From positions 1-7,751 of the forward strand of contig JAUVQR010000059.1 in NCBI GenBank assembly GCA_030598065.1: 7,751 bases of DNA, in the 5' to 3' direction. How positions within the stretch are numbered: position 1 is the first letter of the stretch; every line of letters starts with the position of its first letter. The position numbers and the translations under genes are program-made. The stretch is from Planctomycetota bacterium. Its GTDB lineage: Bacteria > Planctomycetota > Brocadiia > Brocadiales > Bathyanammoxibiaceae. Below, in pieces: positions 1 to 5,306 of the stretch. The notes beneath the pieces are model-generated. The model was given only the letters and a program-made list of their open reading frames with translations. It was not told the DNA's origin and ran no database searches.

Positions 1-546
1 AGCCAGCTCATACTGGCCCTTCACGGCATACACTACACTAAGATAATAGTGGGCCATTGCATCATCAGGGTTGAGCTTTATTGCCTTTTTGAGTGGCTTT
101 ATCGCCTGGTCATACTGGTCTTTCTTGCCGTACACCAAGCCGATGCCAGCGTAGGCCTCTGCGTAATCAGGTTTGAGGAGTATAGCTTCTGCATACTCCG
201 ATACTGCCAAACGATATACGCCTCTCCCGGTGTAAGCTAGACCAAGGTAATAATGAGCCTCTGCATCATCAGGCTTTAGCCTTATAGCCCACAGAAGTTC
301 GTTTATTGCGGAATCAAGCCTGCCTTCATCTATAGCAGAAATACCCAAAGTAAAATGGCGTAGAGCCTCGGGGTTTACATCTTCTTCTGTTGGAGTGGAG
401 GTTTGCTCAGGCTTTTTCTCTTCACTAGATATCTCTGCATGGCTTATGTGTGGCAAGAACACAAAAGACATAGCACTGGTGAAGAGAATGCTGAACAGAA
501 GCATGTAGAAAATTGGCGAGTAGCTATCTTGCTTCGTTTTATGCAT
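1..546 (-). CDS. Secreted tetratricopeptide-repeat (TPR) protein, C-terminus beyond window
   Basis: The frame read from 546 down to base 1 stays open for 182 codons and leaves the window without a stop, so this is the N-terminal part only. It begins MHKTKQDS, then has a hydrophobic stretch at about residues 11-31 and a likely signal-peptidase site after SHA (residue 37). A Glu/Thr/Pro-rich linker follows to about residue 58. From there the sequence falls into an exact 34-residue period, with repeats starting near 59, 93, 127 and 161. Each ends in the TPR-type 'KPDDAEAHYYLGLAY' or 'NPDDAMAHYYLSVVY' pattern (Gly/Ala at helix positions, Pro at the repeat end). TPRs bind other proteins, so it is probably a periplasmic or envelope scaffold; the partner is unknown. 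A GGGGGG run ends four bases before the ATG and may serve as a weak Shine-Dalgarno. A strong promoter lies just upstream. Confidence 0.88.
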   Translation of the reverse strand, partial: MHKTKQDSYSPIFYMLLFSILFTSAMSFVFLPHISHAEISSEEKKPEQTSTPTEEDVNPEALRHFTLGISAIDEGRLDSAINELLWAIRLKPDDAEAHYYLGLAYTGRGVYRLAVSEYAEAILLKPDYAEAYAGIGLVYGKKDQYDQAIKPLKKAIKLNPDDAMAHYYLSVVYAVKGQYELA

Positions 547-573
547 TTTTGCCCCCCTGGTACAACTGCTCCT

Positions 574-601
574 ATTATAGCCTGTTACCGGCATGGGTCA
601 A
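574..601 (-). promoter_or_regulatory. Sigma70-type promoter for the TPR gene
   Basis: On the minus strand TTGACC (601-596) is followed after 16 bases by a perfect TATAAT (579-574). The predicted transcript start is near 567, about 20 bases before the ATG, so the leader is short. I infer that the TPR gene is transcribed on its own and not only by read-through from the tRNA gene upstream. Confidence 0.72.
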
Positions 602-904
602 CGGAGAGTTCGTGCCTATTCTGTGAGCTTTTGTAGACCTTCCAGCACCCCAAAACTGCCCTTTTTAGGAAGAAACTCTGCCCTACCCGACCAATACCAC
701 GTTTCGGAAGTTTGAGGTCTCCATTTGTGGAGCGTAGTGCGCAAATCGGGCCTTAGAATGGACGCTGGCGTGTGGGTGTCTGTTAAATTTCCGGGCCTAT
801 TGTGGTTGTTATCAAATGCCCTGAATTTCCACTATTGTTCAGGGTTTGTTCAGGGTAAAATCAGGTATAACAGCGTCGTAACTCCTGCGGTAGAAAGAGG
901 TTAG
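602..904. other. Non-coding spacer between the TPR promoter and selC
   Basis: No credible coding frame is seen on either strand here. Apart from the TTCAGGG repeat cluster at 819-855 there is only a small hairpin, CTCCA-TTTG-TGGAG at 719-732, without a T-run on either side. No clear intrinsic terminator is visible just after the 3' end of selC. The stretch may hold upstream control sites for the TPR gene, but nothing in it proves that. Confidence 0.5.
819..855. repeat. TTCAGGG repeats, inverted and direct
   Basis: CCCTGAA (819-825) is inverted against TTCAGGG (838-844), and a second direct TTCAGGG follows at 849-855, exactly 11 bases after the first. The longer unit TTGTTCAGGG is nearly repeated. 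A partial TCAGG lies at 861-865. The pair 819-844 could fold as a 7-bp stem with a 12-base loop. Spacing of one helical turn suits a protein-binding site, but the function is unknown. Confidence 0.5.
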
Positions 905-1001
905 TGGCGGGAATGTGTGGGAGTCGAACCCACCTATCCGCTTCTTAGGCGGACAAACCGGATTTGAAGTCCGTCAGGACCACCGGGCCCTATCCATTCC
1001 C
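905..1001 (-). tRNA. selC: tRNA-Sec (UCA anticodon)
   Basis: The minus strand folds as a selenocysteine tRNA of 97 bases including an encoded CCA (907-905). It has a 6-bp D stem (AGGGCC/GGTCCT) closed by the 4-base CGGT loop, the anticodon loop CTTCAAA with UCA at 967-965, a long variable arm with about 7 bp (pairing TGTCCGC with GCGGATA), and a T arm GTGGG-TTCGACT-CCCAC. The discriminator base is G. This tRNA is charged with serine, converted to selenocysteinyl-tRNA by SelA using selenophosphate from SelD, and delivered by SelB to in-frame UGA codons. The acceptor stem has seven good pairs; the eighth, usual in bacterial tRNA-Sec, is a G.A mismatch here. The top pair of the anticodon stem is A.G. 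No selA, selB or selD gene and no evident selenoprotein gene lies in the window. Confidence 0.96.
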
Positions 1002-1014
1002 GTCTCTCCACCCT

Positions 1015-1023
1015 ATCATATCA
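1015..1023 (-). promoter_or_regulatory. Extended -10 element for selC
   Basis: The minus strand reads TGATATGAT, that is a TGn extension plus TATGAT (1020-1015), ending 13 bases before the first base of the mature tRNA. No good -35 hexamer is found at 16-18 bases; the nearby TTGCCT is only 12 bases away. Extended -10 promoters can work without a -35, so I infer that selC has its own start near 1008. Confidence 0.5.
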
Positions 1024-1029
1024 ATTAAC

Positions 1030-1047
1030 TTCAGGCAAGCGCCTGAA
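1030..1047. repeat. Perfect 7-bp inverted repeat upstream of selC
   Basis: TTCAGGC and GCCTGAA are separated by the tetraloop AAGC (1037-1040). Neither strand has a following T-run, so it is not a standard intrinsic terminator. It lies just upstream of the putative selC -10 and shares the TTCAGG core with the repeats at 819-855. It may be an operator or a transcript-end structure for the larA-like operon. The rest of the 1048-1215 spacer shows nothing else I can name. Confidence 0.5.
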
Positions 1048-1215
1048 ACCACACTTAAGCGATAGGGGACAAAGCCCGCTCAAACGGATGGCAATGGGGA
1101 CAGGCCGGACTGTGCCGGCAGGGCACGTGATTTATGGTTTTGAGACGGAGAAGATCATCTGAGGGGTCTGCGCAACGATTCAGTAGGGGAAGCTCCACCC
1201 CTTTCAACGGGCCTG

Positions 1216-2442
1216 TTACATCAAATTTCCTTCAGGACTGAAGCGCATCATTTCGGGGGTCGATACAATTTTTAGACCTTGGTGTCCGCTCGCTTCCTCT
1301 CTGTATGCCTCAGAGACACTTAGCTCCTCGAGGTCCTTTGTGTTCCTTATCCTTATTACGCGGGCGTTTTCCGGCTCCACAAGCCCCAGTGTGTTCAAGG
1401 CATGTTCAAGGGCCTCTTTGTCGTTGGAATAAGTGATTGGGACCTTGGCCCCCTCCGGTCTCAGCCCTGTAATACAGTTTATGTAGGTGTCTTTAAAGTT
1501 TATCTTGTTTACCAGGCGTTTGGTAGTAAAATCGGCGAAGCCTATTCCGCACGCGTTGCCGTCGGATTTATCCGTCAGGTCTCTGACCAGGATTCTTTTT
1601 ATTTTTACAGTGGAGGTGTCTTTTTTTCCTATAACCGAAGTGTCCATGCACGTACCTGAGATGTCCTTGCCCATTTCGTCTACGACCAGCAGGTCTATCC
1701 GGTCAAACGGCAGCTTCGCCATCAGCTCGACGGCGGTTTTCAGGAGTTCCGGCTCTCTTTCCAGGAGTTTTTCGGGTGGTACGGCCTCAATCTCCGCCAC
1801 CTCACACCTGGCGTTCTCAATGATTGCCAGACCAAATAGAAGCGGCAGCTTTTTTAAGAGAACGGGTACTATCTTATGCGCCATTTCATCAAACGGGTGT
1901 TCGAGTACGGCGCGGTGGTATATAGAAGCCGCCTTTTGTTTGCCCAGGCCCACCAGGAGCATCTTGACCAGACCGCTTTCTATGCTGCCGCTGAAACGCG
2001 TGTGCGTTTTGACCCGGTTTATGAGGACAATGTGGTCCGCTTCCGCGGCGAACTTGTCGATATACAAGGGGAATCCGTAAGGACCGCTGCCTACGTTTAC
2101 CACTTCCATTGATGACCTGATGGGCACACCCATGGAAGTCTCCGTAATCCCGTACCTGGCCAGTACGTCAACCTGACCCTGGGCGGTGGCGCCGCCGTGG
2201 CTTCCCATGGCGGGAACAATGAATGGCCTGGCCCCCGTCGACTTAAGCGCGTCTACGACTGTCCTGATGATTGCGGTAATCTCAGAGATGCCCCTGCTGC
2301 CTGCCGTAACTGCCACGGTGTCACCCGTTCGGACCCTGGAATCAAGCCGAAGCCCTGCCAGTTCGTTAGCGGTTGCGGAGGCTGCGTTTTCTATCTTTCT
2401 TGCGGGAAACGTCTGCCTTACTCTTAGCATCTTTGGGAACAT
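1216..2442 (-). CDS. LarA N-terminal domain (DUF2088) family protein
   Basis: A 408-residue soluble protein with the pattern of the lactate-racemase-N (DUF2088) family: 'VAVTAGSRGI' at 43-52, 'PFIVPAMGSHGGAT' at 73-86, 'NRVKTHTRFSGSIESG' at 142-157 and 'KMLLVGLGKQ' at 160-169. LarA itself is a nickel-pincer-nucleotide racemase that uses two His residues and a Lys anchoring the cofactor. H82, H147 and K160 are the natural candidates here, though the spacing from H147 to K160 is longer than in LarA, so cofactor binding is inference and the substrate is unknown. The cofactor makers LarB, LarC and LarE are not in the window. The ATG at 2442 has no strong Shine-Dalgarno, and a second ATG at residue 5 is also possible. 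It lies 35 bases after the DUF502 gene, probably in the same operon. It ends in a TAA; no strong terminator follows. Confidence 0.85.
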   Translation of the reverse strand: MFPKMLRVRQTFPARKIENAASATANELAGLRLDSRVRTGDTVAVTAGSRGISEITAIIRTVVDALKSTGARPFIVPAMGSHGGATAQGQVDVLARYGITETSMGVPIRSSMEVVNVGSGPYGFPLYIDKFAAEADHIVLINRVKTHTRFSGSIESGLVKMLLVGLGKQKAASIYHRAVLEHPFDEMAHKIVPVLLKKLPLLFGLAIIENARCEVAEIEAVPPEKLLEREPELLKTAVELMAKLPFDRIDLLVVDEMGKDISGTCMDTSVIGKKDTSTVKIKRILVRDLTDKSDGNACGIGFADFTTKRLVNKINFKDTYINCITGLRPEGAKVPITYSNDKEALEHALNTLGLVEPENARVIRIRNTKDLEELSVSEAYREEASGHQGLKIVSTPEMMRFSPEGNLM

Positions 2443-2477
2443 AGGATGTCCGGAGATGTAGGGTTGTCGGGCAACGT

Positions 2478-3170
2478 TCAGGCTGGGTGGCTTTCCTTGA
2501 GCTCTTCCTTAAAAGTTGGGGTGAGGATTCCACCGGAGACAACTATCTTGAATCCGTCCTCCACGCTAAGAGGGGTATCCTCCACCTCCGCCTCAGGGTA
2601 GAGCACCACAAAACCTGAGGTCGGATTGGGGGATGTTGACACGAAGACGCTTACGAGCTTTTGCTCGTGTTTGTCCGTGAAAGAGCCCGTTACGAAGCCA
2701 AGGGCCTTAGAGCCAGTCCTTGGAAATGGTACAAGTACCACCCGTTGAAAGGCACCCTTGCCCGGAAGAGTCGCAGTGTGGATAAGTTGTTTTGAGGTGC
2801 TGTAGATGGTCTTTACCAGTGGCATCTTTTCAAGTATACCTTCACCGAAGGTGATAATCCCTTTTCCTATAAAGTTGGTGGCAAAGGCCCCTGCGAAATA
2901 AAGCATGAGGAACAGCATCAGAAGCCCGATTAGAAACATTAGAGGTGTCAGTATGGCATCCGGGATCCTTAGCTGTATCCAATCGGACCTGAGGAAGATT
3001 TTCCGCGCAACCGGTACCATGGTGCCGCCGGCAAAGATAAAGAGCAGCTTAAGGACAAGAAACGTGACGTACAGCGGCAACAGAACGATGATACCGGCGA
3101 TGAGCCTCTTTTTTATGTCCGTGGTGAATATTCTTATAATACCGTGCTGTTCTTTATGTTCTGCACTCAT
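2478..3170 (-). CDS. DUF502 family membrane protein
   Basis: The product matches the DUF502 (COG2928) family of unknown function. With the start chosen here it has 230 residues: a short polar N-terminus, a basic 'DIKKRL' before a first membrane helix (about 22-48), a second helix (about 71-97), the family motif 'MPLVKTIYSTSKQL' at about 116-129, and then a soluble beta-rich domain containing 'VVLVPFPRTGSKALGFVTG' and 'SGFVVLYPEAEVEDTPLSVE'. The frame is also open to an ATG at 3203 (241 residues). I prefer 3170 because an AAGGA sits six bases upstream, while 3203 has only weak purines; the extra 11 residues are polar and not part of the domain. The neighbours are IspH-UbiA upstream and the LarA-like gene downstream. 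Its role in the inner membrane is unknown; topology suggests a hairpin anchor with a large globular tail. Confidence 0.92.
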   Translation of the reverse strand: MSAEHKEQHGIIRIFTTDIKKRLIAGIIVLLPLYVTFLVLKLLFIFAGGTMVPVARKIFLRSDWIQLRIPDAILTPLMFLIGLLMLFLMLYFAGAFATNFIGKGIITFGEGILEKMPLVKTIYSTSKQLIHTATLPGKGAFQRVVLVPFPRTGSKALGFVTGSFTDKHEQKLVSVFVSTSPNPTSGFVVLYPEAEVEDTPLSVEDGFKIVVSGGILTPTFKEELKESHPA

Positions 3171-3176
3171 TTCGTG

Positions 3177-3182
3177 TCCTTC
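3177..3182 (-). promoter_or_regulatory. Ribosome binding site that favours the inner DUF502 start
   Basis: The minus strand reads GAAGGACACGAA before the ATG at 3170. AAGGA is six bases from the start codon, which is ideal spacing. The alternative ATG at 3203 is preceded by GTAAAGCAGAGT, which has no well-spaced Shine-Dalgarno. Confidence 0.6.
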
Positions 3183-3282
3183 TGGTGTTTTTTCGTGTTC
3201 CATACTCTGCTTTACGTCCCCAAGTTTGCGTTCCCAGGCTGGCTATGGCGAAAAAGCATTCCTACCTGACACACCGGCGTCC

Positions 3283-5067
3283 CTAGAAGTAACTCCTTAG
3301 AATCTCAGGGAGCGGTGAGACAATTGACTTCTTCCAAAGGAAAAAGGCGATAATTCCAGCCAAAATAAAGTTAAAATCCACGACCGCCTCACACAGCAGG
3401 CCCTCACCAATAATTCTGGTGTGATAAAGGTAGAGATATAGACAGGCGTAAAGAACACATGGCAGCAGGTAATAGCTGAAGGTGGACGTCCACCCCCAGG
3501 TGGGACTTGCGAGGAGCGTAAGCGCCATGGCGGCAGCAACGGCGACAAGCATTACCTGGGTCCACTTCTTGCCGATTGCTATTGGGATGGTTTCTCTGCC
3601 GACAATCCTGTCCACCTGTATATCTCGTATGTCCAGGAGCACGGCTCTCAGGAAGGCGATACCAAAGGTGAAGCCCATGGCCACCCCAAGGGTTGACATG
3701 TCCTTAGACTCGCTCACCAAAAACGGTATAAGGGCAGTCGTAAGGGCCCAGGCCACTCCGAAGAATATCTCTTTTGATCCGGCAAACTGCTCGAGCCCTT
3801 TATAGCGGAGCAGATTAGAGAATGGTGGCGGCAGAATGTGGAGCCGGAAGGCAAATACAAAAAAGAAGCTGGCAAGGAACAGCATCAGGAAAACTGAAAA
3901 ATCTAGCACAAAGGATAACGCGTAGCACGAGATGATACCGGCATAACCCAGCACCAGAAAGATGGACCTGTATTCGTCGTACAGCCTTGCTATAGTAGGT
4001 TCACTCAAGGCGGCCGCCTCTCTGCTTGCGGTATTGTTGAGAACGTGCATGGAAAAGAGGAACAGCGCGGCAATTATACAGTAGCTTATCTTGGGCTCGA
4101 CCCCGAGCAGTATCGTATTTGCATAGCTCAAGGATACGGCGCCTATACCAAGATACACACAGCTGCCCACCAGGGTATTAAAGACCACCTTCGTGGCGTT
4201 CCAGGCCCGGGCCGCCTTCTCCCTCCTGTAGCATAACAGCTTGTCTTCCATCCTCTTTATCAACCACTGGGGGGTGGACGCTCCGGCTGTCAGGCCGACA
4301 ACGTTGCAGTTGTTGAGCTTGCCTAAGTCCAGTTCGTGTTCCATTTCTATGTGGAACGTGGGCACACCCTCACGTTCGCATATCTGCACCAATCTGGTCG
4401 TATTTGCACTTCCTCTGCCGCCAACGACAATCATCGCGTCCACCTCATGGCAGAGGCTTACCACCTCTTCCTGTCGCCTGCTGGTGGAGTGGCAGATGGT
4501 GTTAAATACCTGGCAGTTAGCGTATCTCTCTTTGAGCAGTTTGGTTATCTTATTAAAGAAACGTTTGTCCTGAGTGGTTTGCGCCACCACACAAACCTTG
4601 TCCATCGCAGGCAGATTATCCAGATCCTCAACAGAAGCCACCACGTGTCCCCTGCCTTCAGCGTACCCTAATAGGCCCACTACCTCGGCGTGTCCCTCAT
4701 CGCCGACTATAATGGTGTAGAAACCCTGCTTGGAATATCTTTTTATAATGGACTGCACCCTTGTAACGCGCGGGCAGGTGGCGTCACAGACCTTGGCGCC
4801 CGTGTCTTCCAGCTCTTTACGCCGGGTGGGTGTGATACCGTGCGCTCTTATCACCACGGTGCTTTCGGAGAGATTGGATGCCTCCTCTACCGTGTCGATG
4901 CCTTTTTCTTTTAACAGCTTCAGTACCTGGGGGTTATGGATTAGGGGGCCGTCTGTGAGAATGCCGCCATTCTTGTCTTCCGCCTTATGGGCCGCCTCAA
5001 GGGCTATGTCCACCGCCCTGCGCACGCCCATACAAAAACCCGCCGTCTTAGCTACTACAACCTTCAA
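3283..5067 (-). CDS. ispH: IspH (HMBPP reductase) fused to a UbiA-type prenyltransferase domain
   Basis: One uninterrupted 594-residue frame. Residues 1-280 are a full IspH/LytB, the last MEP-pathway enzyme, which reduces HMBPP to IPP and DMAPP using a 4Fe-4S cluster. The cluster ligands C12 (GFCMGV), C98 (DATCP) and C192 (NTICHST) are present, as are substrate-site H44, H76, H126, E128 (GHAEVVG), T164-T165, S220/N222 (GSANTTR) and S264. Residues about 290-594 hold eight or nine membrane helices of UbiA type, with a good second Asp motif DIRDIQVDR (D479, D482, D486) followed by 'GRETIPIAIGKK'. The first motif region 'HVLNNTASREAAALSEP' (341-357) lacks the usual Asp residues. The start is TTG, decided by a strong Shine-Dalgarno; the next ATG (residue 13) would remove C12. 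I infer membrane-tethered IspH, possibly feeding an isoprenoid branch; the prenyl acceptor is unknown and activity of the UbiA half is uncertain. Confidence 0.95.
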   Translation of the reverse strand: MKVVVAKTAGFCMGVRRAVDIALEAAHKAEDKNGGILTDGPLIHNPQVLKLLKEKGIDTVEEASNLSESTVVIRAHGITPTRRKELEDTGAKVCDATCPRVTRVQSIIKRYSKQGFYTIIVGDEGHAEVVGLLGYAEGRGHVVASVEDLDNLPAMDKVCVVAQTTQDKRFFNKITKLLKERYANCQVFNTICHSTSRRQEEVVSLCHEVDAMIVVGGRGSANTTRLVQICEREGVPTFHIEMEHELDLGKLNNCNVVGLTAGASTPQWLIKRMEDKLLCYRREKAARAWNATKVVFNTLVGSCVYLGIGAVSLSYANTILLGVEPKISYCIIAALFLFSMHVLNNTASREAAALSEPTIARLYDEYRSIFLVLGYAGIISCYALSFVLDFSVFLMLFLASFFFVFAFRLHILPPPFSNLLRYKGLEQFAGSKEIFFGVAWALTTALIPFLVSESKDMSTLGVAMGFTFGIAFLRAVLLDIRDIQVDRIVGRETIPIAIGKKWTQVMLVAVAAAMALTLLASPTWGWTSTFSYYLLPCVLYACLYLYLYHTRIIGEGLLCEAVVDFNFILAGIIAFFLWKKSIVSPLPEILRSYF

Positions 5068-5072
5068 TTTGT

Positions 5073-5080
5073 ATCCTCTT
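5073..5080 (-). promoter_or_regulatory. Ribosome binding site that fixes the ispH TTG start
   Basis: The minus strand reads AAGAGGAT, with GAGG seven bases before the TTG at 5067. The protein from that TTG begins KVVVAKTAGFC, the standard IspH N-terminus, so motif and spacing agree on the non-ATG start. Confidence 0.85.
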
Positions 5081-5095
5081 GTAAACTAATAACAT

Positions 5096-5106
5096 ACCTG
5101 ACAGGT
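5096..5106. repeat. Short palindrome in the ispH leader
   Basis: ACCTG and CAGGT flank a single central base. It lies about 28-38 bases after the predicted ispH transcript start and about 30 bases before the start codon. It could be a small operator site; there is no other support. Confidence 0.35.
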
Positions 5107-5140
5107 GAAGCTTGTTACAGCACACGGATATTAAAAACAA

Positions 5141-5169
5141 ATTCTATCAGATTCTATGTTACAAGTCAA
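5141..5169 (-). promoter_or_regulatory. Sigma70-type promoter for the ispH operon
   Basis: On the minus strand TTGACT (5169-5164) and TAGAAT (5146-5141) are 17 bases apart, and the -10 carries a TGn extension (TGATAGAAT). The predicted start is near 5134, giving a leader of about 67 bases. The -10 is part of a tandem repeat, since ATTCTAT occurs at 5141 and 5151 on the plus strand. I infer that it drives ispH-ubiA, DUF502 and the larA-like gene. Confidence 0.75.
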
Positions 5170-5205
5170 AATATTTCAACTTTACGGCCTAAACTGGGGT
5201 TTTTC

Positions 5206-5233
5206 TTGCATGAAAAACGCTAATCACTATAAT
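5206..5233 (+). promoter_or_regulatory. Putative folD promoter
   Basis: A perfect TATAAT lies at 5228-5233. The best -35 is TTGCAT (5206-5211), a weak match 16 bases upstream. That -35 sits in the loop of an inverted repeat, TTTTTC (5200-5205) and GAAAAA (5212-5217), which could be a regulator site. The predicted start is near 5240, about 67 bases before the folD ATG. It points away from the ispH promoter, so the two promoters share one control region. Confidence 0.55.
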
Positions 5234-5293
5234 ATTTAATCTTTAACGTATGCCCGACCGGACCTGGAATGGGTTACTTTGTACTGTGTACTG

Positions 5294-5300
5294 TGAGGAT
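5294..5300 (+). promoter_or_regulatory. Ribosome binding site that fixes the folD start
   Basis: TGAGGAT places GAGGA seven bases before the ATG at 5307. The open frame extends upstream to an ATG at 5250, but that ATG has no Shine-Dalgarno and would add 19 residues unlike any FolD N-terminus. The region also contains a tandem GTACTGT. Confidence 0.85.
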
Positions 5301-5306
5301 ATAGAC

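Noticed and set aside
403..636. Plus-strand open frame of 77 codons
   Set aside because: It lies antisense over the start and signal peptide of the TPR gene and over its promoter, and its product has no recognisable pattern.
905..1001. Genomic-island attachment site at selC
   Set aside because: selC is a known island target elsewhere, but no repeated tRNA 3' end, integrase or phage gene is visible in the window.
1176..1200. Terminator hairpin after the larA-like gene
   Set aside because: AGGGG/CCCCT can pair with an 8-base loop, but it has only five pairs and no T-run.
1487..2080. Plus-strand open frame of 197 codons
   Set aside because: It is wholly antisense to the LarA-like gene, whose conserved motifs show that the minus strand is coding. 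The Ser/Arg-rich product is typical of a shadow frame.
2905..3300. Plus-strand open frame of 131 codons
   Set aside because: It overlaps the DUF502 gene antisense and has no start signal or family pattern.
5250..5306. Longer folD start at ATG 5250
   Set aside because: It has no Shine-Dalgarno, lies only about 10 bases after the predicted transcript start, and adds 19 residues foreign to FolD. The ATG at 5307 has GAGGA at good spacing.
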